From assembly GCA_016234495.1 (NCBI GenBank), contig JACRBI010000030.1, positions 1 to 64,000 of the forward strand: a DNA stretch of 64,000 nucleotides, read 5' to 3'. Position numbers and translations under genes: made by a program. Positions 18,304 through 27,419 of the stretch are shown here, piece by piece (position 1 is the first letter of the stretch; each line of letters opens with the position of its first letter). The notes under the pieces were generated by a model. That model saw only the letters and a program-made list of their open reading frames with translations, made no database searches and was not told where the DNA came from. The stretch comes from Chloroflexota bacterium. Lineage in GTDB: Bacteria > Chloroflexota > Anaerolineae > Anaerolineales > Villigracilaceae.

Positions 18304-19398
18304 TTATTCTACCAATGACCTTTTGATCTTCCTGCGATCCATTTTCTTCTTCGGCAATATCTTTGCAGCCAGTTTCTGGCTTTCCTTAACGAGCGGATTA
18401 TTAACGATCGGGCTGTCCTTCGGCAACCGCAGGAATTTGCGAATGGTGCGGAATCGGTCGCCGCGATAAACCATGCGCTCAATCCGCACCGTGCGCGCCA
18501 GCCCCATGATCTGCTGGACGGGGAACATCACCAGCCCCGAGCGCGTGACCTTGAGTGACGCCGCCGCGATCGCAAAACGGATAGTGTCTTCCAGTTCCCA
18601 ACCGTTGAGATAACCGTAGGCAAACCCGGATGAAAAGGTTGCGCCGGCGCCGGAGGCGTCCACCGCCTTTACCCTGGGGGCAAACGCGCGGAGGATCTCA
18701 TCGCCCTGAACCACCATGCATCCCTGACTGGCCATGGTGATGATGGCGGTCTTGATGCCGGCATTAATCAACTTGCGCGCCACACCCAACATGGCCTGCT
18801 TCTTGCCAATCTGCGCGGCATCGGTCACGGCCTGACAGATCGTGACCAGACCCGAATATTTTTTGAGCAGGTCTGGGTGTTGATGTCCATGTTCAAAATT
18901 GAGGAAGACCGGCACGTTGTGGCGGTGCGCTTCTTCCATGGCGCGCAGGATGTGCGTGTCACCATCGTACCAGTCCACGTACAGCAGTCTTGCCTTCTTT
19001 ATCAAAGACAGGTCAGCTGAGTCGAGCGTACCAAGAATCTCCTCGGAGCGCTGCCAAAAGTAAGTGCGCGCGCCTTTCTTATCTGAAACATTGACTTCAA
19101 GCGGTGTTTTATATTTTTTTGTAAAGCGCACCTTCCCCTGCACGCCCATCTTCTCCAGTGTATCAGCCACATGATGGCCGAGTAAATCGTCGCCGACAGA
19201 TGTGCCGATCATGCCGGCAGTCACCCCCCACTGGCTGAGGTTGCAGGCGATGATCGCCGCATCGTCATAAACGTACTCGCTGACCTGATGAACGATGGCG
19301 CCGGTATTCAACTTCGGTAGTTTATCCAGCGCCATGATATAGACCGGAGTCAACATGCCGAAGCCGACGTATGCGGGGTTGGAGTTTTTCTTTACCAT
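18304..19398 (-). CDS. PfkB-fold sugar/nucleoside-kinase-like protein lacking the catalytic Asp
   Basis: A 364-residue protein with the PfkB/ribokinase layout: N-terminal substrate-binding sheet and lid, then the C-terminal ATP-site signature. That signature reads VDASGAGATFSSGF where active enzymes have DTxGAGDxF. The catalytic base Asp is Ala253 (codon at 18640-18642). A basic tail of about 60 residues (KKKMDRRKIKRS) follows the fold. Transfer of phosphate is therefore doubtful, and it may bind a sugar or nucleotide as a sensor, or use another base. It lies 16 nt upstream of the MttB-type gene and is probably in the same transcript. Confidence 0.75.
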   Translation of the reverse strand: MVKKNSNPAYVGFGMLTPVYIMALDKLPKLNTGAIVHQVSEYVYDDAAIIACNLSQWGVTAGMIGTSVGDDLLGHHVADTLEKMGVQGKVRFTKKYKTPLEVNVSDKKGARTYFWQRSEEILGTLDSADLSLIKKARLLYVDWYDGDTHILRAMEEAHRHNVPVFLNFEHGHQHPDLLKKYSGLVTICQAVTDAAQIGKKQAMLGVARKLINAGIKTAIITMASQGCMVVQGDEILRAFAPRVKAVDASGAGATFSSGFAYGYLNGWELEDTIRFAIAAASLKVTRSGLVMFPVQQIMGLARTVRIERMVYRGDRFRTIRKFLRLPKDSPIVNNPLVKESQKLAAKILPKKKMDRRKIKRSLVE

Positions 19399-19402
19399 AG
19401 TT

Positions 19403-19454
19403 CAGACGATGGACGATAGACCATAGACCACGGACTTCCATTGTCCATCGTCTG
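19403..19454. repeat. Spacer palindrome, GACGATGGAC word family
   Basis: CAGACGATGGAC at 19403-19414 pairs perfectly with 19443-19454. The loop and the flanks to about 19470 consist of related words (AGACCATAGACCA, CGGTCTACGGTCTA). It fills the whole spacer between two genes. The same words recur at 23727 and 28300. Confidence 0.75.
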
Positions 19455-19465
19455 CGGTCTACGGT

Positions 19466-21895
19466 CTAGGCTTTTAGCCTCTCACCTTTCGGGTCGTATA
19501 ACACGGATGCCGTCACTTCTGCCTCGCGATTGCCTTCGATCAACTCCACCGTAAAGCGATTACCTTTTACAGCCAACTCAACGGGCAGGAAGGCGTACAG
19601 GATGTTCTTCTTCACCGTGAAGCCATACCCTCCACTGCGGACACGGGTAATGACTTTGCCTTCGTGATGCACCGCCTCGCCGCCATAAACTTGGACATAC
19701 TCATCAGTTTCGGTCAGCACCAGCGTGCAGAGTTTGCGCTTCACGCCCTCCGCTTTTTGCTTGATCAGCGCTTCTTTGCCGATGAAGTCGCCCTTGTCGA
19801 GGTCAACGCAGAAACCGAGCCCGGCTTCATACGGTGTGACAGTCGGGGTGATATCCACAGTGAAGTATTTGAATCCCTTTTCCAGACGCAGCGGATCGAG
19901 CACCTTGTACCCGCCGAGCTCCATGCCAAATTCCCTGCCGGCTTCGATGAGCATGTCCCAGACCAGCGTGGCGCGGTTGTTCGGGATGTACAACTCCCAG
20001 CCCAACTCGCCCGCATAACTAACTCTCTGAGCGTACACCTTTGCTCCATTAATCAGAATCAGCCTGGTCGTTAGGTATGGATGCGCTTCATTCGAAATGT
20101 CGCTTGAAGTAATCTTTTCCAACACGGCTCTTGCCTTCGGCCCCCAAAGAGCGAGACAGGCATGTTCCTGCGTAATGTCGCGGATGGAGACTTCGCCATC
20201 CTTTTCGTCCACATGCATTTGGATTCGAGCAAGGTCGTTGGCAATAAAACCCGAGCCGGTGATGACCCAGAAATAATCCCCGCCCAAACGAGTGACGGTC
20301 AAGTCAGATTCGATGCCGCCTCGCTTATTGAGGAATTGAGTGTAGATCGCGCTTCCAACGGGTTTGTCAATGTTGCTGGAAGTGAGTCGCTGCAACAGCG
20401 GCAACGCGCCCGGCCCCTTGACTTCGATCTTGCCGAATGAAGTCAGGTCGAACAACGCCACGCGCTCGCGGGTGGCTGTATGCTCCACGCGTAAACGCTC
20501 AAAGAACGGAGGCTTCGCCCATCCCCATTGGCGTTGATCCTCGCCCATGCGCCGCCATTCCCTGCCCGGGTCAAAGTAGTTGACGCGCTCCCAGCCGAAC
20601 TTTTCACCGAAGACCGCGCTGCTTTCCATCAAGCGATAATGCAGCGGACTGGTGCGGTGCGGCCGCGCCGTCTCATGCTCATCATGCGGGAAGCGCAAAC
20701 GATAGTAATACTTTACGCTTTCCACGGTGCGGTCGGCTGCGTATTTGAAATCAGAATAATAATTTCCAAAGCGCGTGGCGCGATACCCATAAATATCCAT
20801 CGGAGCTTCGCCGTCGATGATCCACTCGGCGATCAACTTGCCCATGCCGCCCGCGCCGCCATAACCATTAAGCGACATGCCGGCCATCATCCAGAAACCT
20901 TTTACGCCGGGCATCGGTCCGAGCAGGGGCTGGCAATCCGGAGTATACGCGCCGGGGTGACGCACCAAAGTAATAATGCCAGCCTGATCCAAAAACGGCA
21001 AACGATGGATCGCGCCTTCAAGCAGCATTTCAAACTGGTCAAAGTCGCCGGGGAAACTTCTGCTGCCGTGTTCCCACGGCGTGCCGTCGATCCAGCGTGG
21101 CAGGGGCTTCGGCTCATAACCGCCGATCACAAGTCCGCCCTGCTCCTGGCGCATGTAAACTAAATTATCGGGGTCGCGCAAACACGGCGTCTTGGAATCG
21201 AACTCATGCCCCGGCACAGCGCGTAACGCGATGTGTTGGTGATCCACCGGAGTGGTCGGGATTTGAAGCCCGGCCATGGCGGCGATGCGCGGCGCCCAAA
21301 GTCCCGCCGCGTTGATGACGATCTCGCATCTTATCTCGCCCTTGTCTGTTACAACAGCCTGGACCTCTCCCTTCGCTGATAGTTTGATGCCGGTCACGCG
21401 CGTATTTGTGTAAATAGTGACACCCAACTCTTTGGCAAAATTCGCCATCGAAGTGGTTGTGGTGTACGGGTCAAGCTGCCCGTCGCGCGGAAGATAGATG
21501 CCTCCGTACAACTCCTTGCTGGAAATTTGCGGCATGTGCTTTACCGCTTCATCCGGACCGATGACTTCACAGTCCAGTCCCAATGCTTTTGCGCGGCTGA
21601 CGCTTCTTTCCATCTCAAGCAGTTGTTCTTTGCTGGAAGCCACACGCAAACTGCCAACATGATCGAACAAGCCCAGTTCGCTGTACAACTCCACGCTATA
21701 CATGCGGAACTTGAGCATCGCCTGCGATGTGGCAAACTGCGTCACCAGCCCCGCCGCATGTGACGACTCGCCGCTGGCGATCTCACCCTTCTCGATTATG
21801 ACAACATCCTTGCGCCCGTTCTTTGCAAGGTGATAGGCAGCCTGCGCGCCGAAAATCCCGCCTCCAATGACAACGATCTCAGCCTGATCTTTCAT
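19466..21895 (-). CDS. FAD-dependent dimethylglycine/sarcosine-dehydrogenase-like enzyme fused to GcvT (paralogue A)
   Basis: An 809-residue protein. Residues 1-380 are a DAO-type FAD domain with the dinucleotide motif VVIGGGIFGAQ near residue 10 and SSHAAGL, in which His46 matches the residue that binds FAD covalently in dimethylglycine dehydrogenase. A central FAO domain follows, then GcvT folate-binding and GcvT C-terminal domains (about residues 420-800). Such enzymes oxidise N-methyl groups of dimethylglycine, sarcosine or related amines and pass the formaldehyde to tetrahydrofolate. A paralogue lies at 23816. It is read in the same direction as the MttB-type gene and the DeoR regulator. 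Confidence 0.87.
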   Translation of the reverse strand: MKDQAEIVVIGGGIFGAQAAYHLAKNGRKDVVIIEKGEIASGESSHAAGLVTQFATSQAMLKFRMYSVELYSELGLFDHVGSLRVASSKEQLLEMERSVSRAKALGLDCEVIGPDEAVKHMPQISSKELYGGIYLPRDGQLDPYTTTTSMANFAKELGVTIYTNTRVTGIKLSAKGEVQAVVTDKGEIRCEIVINAAGLWAPRIAAMAGLQIPTTPVDHQHIALRAVPGHEFDSKTPCLRDPDNLVYMRQEQGGLVIGGYEPKPLPRWIDGTPWEHGSRSFPGDFDQFEMLLEGAIHRLPFLDQAGIITLVRHPGAYTPDCQPLLGPMPGVKGFWMMAGMSLNGYGGAGGMGKLIAEWIIDGEAPMDIYGYRATRFGNYYSDFKYAADRTVESVKYYYRLRFPHDEHETARPHRTSPLHYRLMESSAVFGEKFGWERVNYFDPGREWRRMGEDQRQWGWAKPPFFERLRVEHTATRERVALFDLTSFGKIEVKGPGALPLLQRLTSSNIDKPVGSAIYTQFLNKRGGIESDLTVTRLGGDYFWVITGSGFIANDLARIQMHVDEKDGEVSIRDITQEHACLALWGPKARAVLEKITSSDISNEAHPYLTTRLILINGAKVYAQRVSYAGELGWELYIPNNRATLVWDMLIEAGREFGMELGGYKVLDPLRLEKGFKYFTVDITPTVTPYEAGLGFCVDLDKGDFIGKEALIKQKAEGVKRKLCTLVLTETDEYVQVYGGEAVHHEGKVITRVRSGGYGFTVKKNILYAFLPVELAVKGNRFTVELIEGNREAEVTASVLYDPKGERLKA

Positions 21896-21968
21896 GAGTT
21901 CTCCTGTGTTGGTATGCAGGTAGACACATAAACAGGTACACAGTGGAATATCTTACTTGTATACCTAT

Positions 21969-22757
21969 TTACACTTCTACGCTTTGAGTCATCAAAACTT
22001 CAATTGAATGTTCCGCCAGGTCTTCCACAGCAGACTTGCTAAAGCCTTCGTCCGTGATGAGTTTATCGACCTCGTTGATATTTGCAACTTGAAAATTTGA
22101 AACCACTCCCCACTTGCTATGGTCTGCCGCAATGATGACCTGCCCCTTGGTGCGATCGATCATGCGCCGCACAACTTCCGCTTCCGGGTCGGTCGGCACG
22201 GTGCAGCCGTGTTTAAGGCTGACCCCGTCTACGCCGAGAATCACCTTGTTGGCATAGACCAGCCCCAAATTGTCCAACGCGAAGCGGCCTGCCAAAGAGT
22301 TTGATCGTGACTGGAACTCGCCCCCTGTCAGATAGTAGTGAAAGCCCGGGTCGCCGATATCCGCAATTGCACTGACGTTGTTGGTGAAGACTGTGATGCG
22401 CGAATCTCTGCGGATGTGCTGAAGGACCTGTGTGGCAGTTGTTCCGCTGTTGATAAAAACGATGTCGCCGTCTTCGATCAACGAAGCGGCAAGTTCGCCA
22501 ATACGCTTCTTTTCTTCGGGGTAATGCTGTGCGCGCTGCTGGTATTCCTGCTCAAAGATCATGCGCTGGCTGAGGATCGCGCCCCCGTGCGTGCGTTCGA
22601 GAATCCCCTTCTGTTCCAGCCATTCAAGGTCGCGGCGTACCGTGGCTTCTGATGTTTCAAGCAGTTCGCATAAATCCACCGAGCGCGCGATCTGATGAAT
22701 TGTCAAATATTCCTGAATTCGTTCACGCCGCTGGGCTGGAATGAGAGGTTTGCTCAT
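21969..22757 (-). CDS. DeoR/GlpR-family transcriptional regulator
   Basis: A 262-residue regulator. An N-terminal winged helix (RRERIQEYLTIHQ, then SEATVRRDLEWLEQKG and RTHGGAI) precedes a sugar-phosphate-isomerase-like sensor domain (FINSGTTATQVLQHI, NNVSAIADI, ILGVDGVS). DeoR-type repressors usually answer to a phosphorylated sugar. ATG 22757 is chosen because a TATAAT box on the minus strand ends 7 nt before it, implying a leaderless mRNA; there is no Shine-Dalgarno sequence. It is divergent from the CBS gene and probably controls both arms of the locus, which contain a PfkB-fold protein and a class II aldolase. Confidence 0.88.
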   Translation of the reverse strand: MSKPLIPAQRRERIQEYLTIHQIARSVDLCELLETSEATVRRDLEWLEQKGILERTHGGAILSQRMIFEQEYQQRAQHYPEEKKRIGELAASLIEDGDIVFINSGTTATQVLQHIRRDSRITVFTNNVSAIADIGDPGFHYYLTGGEFQSRSNSLAGRFALDNLGLVYANKVILGVDGVSLKHGCTVPTDPEAEVVRRMIDRTKGQVIIAADHSKWGVVSNFQVANINEVDKLITDEGFSKSAVEDLAEHSIEVLMTQSVEV

Positions 22758-22764
22758 TCGAACG

Positions 22765-22816
22765 ATTATATAAGAATTTGAAGGAATTTGCAAGTTTTTG
22801 ACTTTTTCATTATAAT
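22765..22816. promoter_or_regulatory. Divergent promoters sharing one palindromic -35 hexamer
   Basis: TTGCAA at 22788-22793 is its own reverse complement. Seventeen bases to the right lies TATAAT (22811-22816) for the CBS gene. Seventeen bases to the left lies TATAAT on the minus strand (22765-22770) for the DeoR gene. Both promoters thus have ideal spacing and use the same six bases, so RNA polymerase can occupy only one at a time. Assignment rests on motif and spacing only. Confidence 0.65.
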
Positions 22817-22837
22817 CTGCACAATTCCTTTCACATT

Positions 22838-22889
22838 AGACCTGACAACCCGAATCAAAAACAGCGCTCTTCGGAAACCTGTCAGGTCT
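22838..22889 (+). repeat. Inverted repeat AGACCTGACA in the CBS-gene leader
   Basis: AGACCTGACA at 22838-22847 pairs with TGTCAGGTCT at 22880-22889 across a 32-nt loop. It lies between the predicted transcription start and the ATG at 22910. The same word makes a tighter hairpin at 29497-29531. Confidence 0.65.
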
Positions 22890-22909
22890 TGATTTTATAT
22901 GGAGTCTTA

Positions 22910-23722
22910 ATGACCAAGCTAGTAAAAGACCTGATGCACCCGGGCATTATCACCTGCAAACCAACCGCCACTCTGGGTCAGGTGGCAGTTCTCCTCAACC
23001 AACATCAAGTGCATGCCTTGTTCGTCACCGACCGCGATGGGCGCATCCTGGGGGTCATATCAGATTTTGACTTGATGGCCGGCGAATGGCTTTCCTCGGA
23101 TTCTGAAAGCCTGGCGGCAATGCGGAAATTAACCGCCGCGGATCTTATGACGCAGCCGGTTGATTCTGTTGAAGCAAACATTCCCCTCGCTGAAGCAGCA
23201 ACCCAGTTCGTCGAGAAAAGTGTCAGCCGATTCCTAGTGACAGATAACGGCAAACCTGTCGGCATTATTTCCCTTTCCGATTTCGTAGCCAGCATCGCCG
23301 GAGCGATAAGATCAAAACGCGACACCGTCGGTGACGTCATGTCTGACGCCATTTTGGTCTGCCGCGGAAAAACTCCAGTCGCCTCCGCCGCGCGCGCGAT
23401 GACATCCTCCGGCTGGCGTTCGGTTCTGGTGGTGGACTCAAAAGGGAAAATCCTCGGCGTGGTCAGCGGACATGACCTGTTGCCTTTCGTGAAAGAGGGC
23501 GTCGGCGACAACCTGATCGTGCGCGATGTGATGCACCCAGCCTTGACGATTGACATCCACGCCAGCTTGCGCGAAGCCGCGGATCTGATGATCCAGAATC
23601 ATCACCATCGACTTGTGGTCATTGACAAGGATGACCCGGACGCATTTCCCCTTGGCGTGATTTCCACTTTTGATATTGTGGCAGAAATGGCGCGACCCGA
23701 TTCGGTTTGGCAGAAAACATAA
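22910..23722 (+). CDS. Protein of four CBS domains
   Basis: A 270-residue soluble protein made of two Bateman modules, that is four CBS domains. Each unit shows a pattern such as VKDLMHPGIITCKPTATLG, ADLMTQPVDSV, VGDVMSDAILVC and VRDVMHPALTIDI followed by a 'GIIS/GVVS' strand. CBS pairs bind adenosine nucleotides and act as energy sensors, but no effector domain is attached. GGAG at 22901-22904 supports ATG 22910. It is the first gene of the right arm, divergent from the DeoR regulator, so it may sense nucleotides for this pathway. Confidence 0.9.
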   Translation: MTKLVKDLMHPGIITCKPTATLGQVAVLLNQHQVHALFVTDRDGRILGVISDFDLMAGEWLSSDSESLAAMRKLTAADLMTQPVDSVEANIPLAEAATQFVEKSVSRFLVTDNGKPVGIISLSDFVASIAGAIRSKRDTVGDVMSDAILVCRGKTPVASAARAMTSSGWRSVLVVDSKGKILGVVSGHDLLPFVKEGVGDNLIVRDVMHPALTIDIHASLREAADLMIQNHHHRLVVIDKDDPDAFPLGVISTFDIVAEMARPDSVWQKT

Positions 23723-23726
23723 ACTC

Positions 23727-23768
23727 GACGATGGACAGTGGGCTGTAGACCGTCTATCGTCCATCGTC
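23727..23768. repeat. Spacer palindrome, GACGATGGAC word family
   Basis: GACGATGGAC at 23727-23736 pairs with GTCCATCGTC at 23759-23768. The interior and flank repeat the words GTAGACC, GTCTATCGT and TCTATGGTC. It fills most of the spacer before the second FAD/GcvT gene. Confidence 0.75.
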
Positions 23769-23815
23769 TATGGTCGGAAAATAATTCAGAAAATAATTTT
23801 CCACAGGAGACATCA

Positions 23816-26248
23816 ATGTCAGAATTTCCAACACAGGCACAGGTAGTCATCATCGGCGGGGGCGTAGGCGGGGCGAGCATCGCGTATCACCTCACACTCA
23901 TGGGCTGGAAAGATGTGGTTATTCTCGAACGACATGAATTAACCGCAGGCTCAACCTGGCACTCGGCGGGGCTGGTTGGGCAGATGCGTTCGGATGCAAA
24001 CCTGACGCGCATGATGCACTACAGCACCGACCTGTACCGCAAACTCAAAGCTGAAACCGGCGTGGATACTTCGTGGCGCGAAGTCGGCGGTTTGCGGCTT
24101 GCCTGCTCCGCAGAACGCATGGAAGAGACTAAGCGTCTCGTAGGCATGGCGAATTCCTTTGGCGTGCCAATGGAATTGATCTCGGCCAAGGCGGCGCATG
24201 ACATGTTCCCGCTCATGTCAATGGACGGCGTGCTCGGCGCGGCGTACACTCCCAACGACGGCAGCATCGACCCGACAGGTTTAACGAACGCCCTCGCGGC
24301 AGGCGCAAAAAATAGAGGGGCAAAAATATTCACAAACACAAGTGTTACAAGAATCAATTTAAAAGACGGACGCGTCAGCGAAGTGGTGACTGACAAAGGC
24401 AGGATCAAGACCGAGATCGTGGTCAACGCCTCCGGTATGTGGGGACGCGAAGTCGGCAAGATGGTCGGGTTGAATCTGCCTGTCGTGCCGATGGCACATC
24501 TTTACATCATGACCAAGCCCATCGAAGGTGTGACCAGCAAATTCCCGAACTTGCGCGACCCTGACCTGCTGGTCTACTGGCGCGAAGAAGTCGGCGGATT
24601 GATCACAGGCGGTTACGAACGCCAGCCCGCAACCTTCGGCATGAACGGAATCCCGAAAGATTTCAAATTCCAACTGCTCCCACCAGATTGGGAACGCTTC
24701 ACTCCTTTGATGGAAAATTCAATCCGCCGCGTGCCTGCGGTTGAGCACGCCGAAGTTGTCAAACTCTTGAACGGTCCCGAAGGTTTCACCCCCGATGGCG
24801 AATTCCTGCTCGGTCCCACCACTGTCAAAGGTTTCTGGGTGGCGTGTGCCTTCTGCGCTCACGGCCTGGCCGGCGCGGGCGGCATCGGCAAGGTGATGGC
24901 CGAGTGGATCATTGACGGCAGCCCCGAATGGGACATGTGGCGCCTCGATGTGCGCCGCTTTGGGCCAAACTACAACAGCATCAACTACACTGTGGCTCGC
25001 ACTTTCGAAACCTACACTCAGTATTATGACATCCACTTCCCCGGCGAAGAACGACTGTCAAAACGCAATGTGCGGCTCTCCCCTACTTATTATCGTTTGC
25101 GCGACCTCGGCTGTTCCTTCGGCGAGAAGATGGGCTGGGAACGCCCGAACTGGTTCCGCAAATACGAAGAACTCGCCACGCATGGCCACGAACCGCGCGG
25201 CTGGGCGCGCCACAACTGGAGCCGCGCCATCGGTCATGAACATTTGATGACCCGCGAGAATGCCGGCCTCTTCGACGAAACATCCTTCAACAAGTTTGAA
25301 GTGCGCGGCGCCGGGGCGTTGAATTTCCTCAACACGGTTTGCGCGAACGAAATTGACCAGCCCATCGGCACGATCGTTTACACACAGGCGCTCAACAAAC
25401 GCGGCGGCATCGAATGTGACTTCACCGTCACGCGCCTTGCCGAAGACCGTTTCTTCATTGTCACCGGCACCGCTTTCGGCCAGCATGATATGTCGTGGCT
25501 TTCGCTCAACATGCCGGAGGACGGCACCGTCGCCATCGAAGATGTCGGATCGGCTTATGCCTGCATCGGCTTATGGGGACCAAAAGCCCGCAAGATTTTG
25601 GAAAAGGTCACGCAGGACGATGTCTCCAATGCGGGATTCCCCTACATGACGAATCGCCGCATCACGATTGGCGATATCCCTGTCCTCGCTTCGCGCGTGA
25701 CTTATGTTGGCGAGCTGGGCTGGGAGTTTTACTGCCCGACGGAGTATGGCCTGCGGCTCTGGGATACGCTTTGGGAAGCCGGCGAACCCGAAGGCATGGT
25801 GGCTGGCGGATACAAAGCCATTGATACCTTGCGCCTTGAAAAGGGTTATCGCTATTGGAGCGGCGAGATTTCACCGGACTACACTCCGTACGAAGCGGGT
25901 CTGGGCTTTGCGGTGAAACTCGATAAAGCAAATTTCACCGGCAAGGAAGCATTGGTGAAACAAAAAGCCGAAGGCATCAAGCGAAAGCTCTGCACACTGA
26001 CGCTTGCCGATGACCGCACGATTGTGCTTGGCAAGGAACCGATTCGCGCGGGCGACAAAATCGTTGGCTGGGTGGCTTCGGGCGGATTTGGTTATTCGGT
26101 GAACAAGTCCATTGCCTATGCCTATCTCCCGATGGAGTATGCAAAGGTTGGAACAAAATTACAGGTTGAATGTTTCGGCGAACAAGTCGGCGCGGAGGTG
26201 GCGCAGGCTGTGTTGTGGGACTCGAAGGCTGAGAGAATTCGTCAGTAA
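23816..26248 (+). CDS. FAD-dependent dimethylglycine/sarcosine-dehydrogenase-like enzyme fused to GcvT (paralogue B)
   Basis: An 810-residue paralogue of the enzyme at 19466-21895, with the same DAO, FAO-central, GcvT and GcvT C-terminal order. The FAD motif is VVIIGGGVGGASIAYHL, and GSTWHSAGL carries the expected covalent-FAD His49. GcvT regions include LNKRGGIECDFTVTRL and YVGELGWEFYCP. AGGAG at 23805-23809 supports ATG 23816; an upstream in-frame extension would run through the spacer palindrome and is not conserved. Two such paralogues on opposite arms of one locus suggest successive demethylations or two related substrates. Confidence 0.88.
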   Translation: MSEFPTQAQVVIIGGGVGGASIAYHLTLMGWKDVVILERHELTAGSTWHSAGLVGQMRSDANLTRMMHYSTDLYRKLKAETGVDTSWREVGGLRLACSAERMEETKRLVGMANSFGVPMELISAKAAHDMFPLMSMDGVLGAAYTPNDGSIDPTGLTNALAAGAKNRGAKIFTNTSVTRINLKDGRVSEVVTDKGRIKTEIVVNASGMWGREVGKMVGLNLPVVPMAHLYIMTKPIEGVTSKFPNLRDPDLLVYWREEVGGLITGGYERQPATFGMNGIPKDFKFQLLPPDWERFTPLMENSIRRVPAVEHAEVVKLLNGPEGFTPDGEFLLGPTTVKGFWVACAFCAHGLAGAGGIGKVMAEWIIDGSPEWDMWRLDVRRFGPNYNSINYTVARTFETYTQYYDIHFPGEERLSKRNVRLSPTYYRLRDLGCSFGEKMGWERPNWFRKYEELATHGHEPRGWARHNWSRAIGHEHLMTRENAGLFDETSFNKFEVRGAGALNFLNTVCANEIDQPIGTIVYTQALNKRGGIECDFTVTRLAEDRFFIVTGTAFGQHDMSWLSLNMPEDGTVAIEDVGSAYACIGLWGPKARKILEKVTQDDVSNAGFPYMTNRRITIGDIPVLASRVTYVGELGWEFYCPTEYGLRLWDTLWEAGEPEGMVAGGYKAIDTLRLEKGYRYWSGEISPDYTPYEAGLGFAVKLDKANFTGKEALVKQKAEGIKRKLCTLTLADDRTIVLGKEPIRAGDKIVGWVASGGFGYSVNKSIAYAYLPMEYAKVGTKLQVECFGEQVGAEVAQAVLWDSKAERIRQ

Positions 26249-26374
26249 ACAGAATCAAGCTTGAGGTTAAATAAAGATGCGTTTTCCATCGCCAAAGGAG
26301 GCTGCCGTTTCGAATCATCATAATGGAATTCCAACTCGCAAGCAAAAATCCTAATCCCATTTGGAGATAATGAC

Positions 26375-27310
26375 ATGTCAACACTTGCAATTGATAAAGC
26401 GATTGAAAAAGTTCCATTTCTTGCCGGGTCGAAAAATATCAAGAAGACACCTTTGAGCGGCGGGATCACAAATTTGAATTTCAAGATTGATGCAGACGGC
26501 AGGTCTTATGTGATTCGGCTCGCAGGCGCGGGAACGGATCAGCTTGGCATTAAACGCGATGTGGAATATGCGGCGAATTACGCGGCGGGGCAGATGGGGA
26601 TCGCGCCTGAGGTTGTGTTTTTTATCGAACCTGAAAATTACATCGTGACGCGCTTTGTGACCGGAAAAGTTATTCCTCCTGACCTGATCAAAACCCCTGA
26701 TTATCTTGCGCGTGTGGCAAAAAAGATCCGACTCTTTCACAGGCGTGCCCCGAAGCTGAAAGGCGATTTCAATGTCTTCCGCCGTGTAGAGATGCTGGAG
26801 AAAATTTCCAGGAAAAACAATGCCAAATTCCCACACGACTGGGATTGGATCATGCAGAAGACGAAGGAGGTTGAGAAGGCGCTGGCAAAGGACCCATATG
26901 TGCCCACACCCTGCCATAACGACCTGCTCAATTTGAACTGGCTCGAGGAGGATGTGCCCGGCGATATTGGCGAGATACGTTTGCTGGATTGGGAATATGC
27001 CGGCATGGGCGATATTTTCTTCGACCTTGGGAATTTCTCCCATCACCATCGCTTGAACGAAGAGCAGGTGGACAACTTCCTGTATGAGTATTTCGGCGAA
27101 GTGACCGACAAGCAATATGCGCGGCTGCGCCTGATGTGGCCGATGTCTGAATTGCACGAGTCGATGTGGGGCACGACGCAGACGGGCATCTCCAAACTGG
27201 AGGAGGATTTCCAGGGATATGCAGATTTGTGGTTTGCGCGATTCCGCCAGCATGTGACAGATTATCGCTGGGAACAGTGGCTGAAGGACGCCGGGAAAAA
27301 GAGTAAGTAG
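26375..27310 (+). CDS. Choline/ethanolamine-kinase-like phosphotransferase
   Basis: A 311-residue kinase of the choline kinase/LicA/APH group. LSGGITNLNFKI and YVIRLAGAG form the nucleotide loop and strand, CHNDLLNLNWL holds the catalytic Asp/Asn Brenner motif, and LLDWEYAGMGDIFFDLG the metal-binding Asp. GGAG lies 9 nt before the ATG. It lies in an arm with amine-oxidising enzymes, so a methylated amino alcohol such as choline is a plausible substrate; sugars and aminoglycosides are other substrates of this fold. Confidence 0.82.
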   Translation: MSTLAIDKAIEKVPFLAGSKNIKKTPLSGGITNLNFKIDADGRSYVIRLAGAGTDQLGIKRDVEYAANYAAGQMGIAPEVVFFIEPENYIVTRFVTGKVIPPDLIKTPDYLARVAKKIRLFHRRAPKLKGDFNVFRRVEMLEKISRKNNAKFPHDWDWIMQKTKEVEKALAKDPYVPTPCHNDLLNLNWLEEDVPGDIGEIRLLDWEYAGMGDIFFDLGNFSHHHRLNEEQVDNFLYEYFGEVTDKQYARLRLMWPMSELHESMWGTTQTGISKLEEDFQGYADLWFARFRQHVTDYRWEQWLKDAGKKSK

Positions 27311-27318
27311 AAATTCAA

Positions 27319-27362
27319 AAATCAGAATTGCGAATTTCTTTCTGAATTCATAATTCTGATTT
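27319..27362. repeat. A/T-rich spacer palindrome
   Basis: AAATCAGAATT at 27319-27329 pairs with AATTCTGATTT at 27352-27362. The words ATTC, GAATT and TTCATAA recur through the spacer. It is built in the same style as the other spacer palindromes but uses different words. Confidence 0.6.
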
Positions 27363-27419
27363 CATAAATTTGTAAGGGTTCGTTATTCTAAAAAAGTAAA
27401 CTAATGCAAGGAGAAAACT

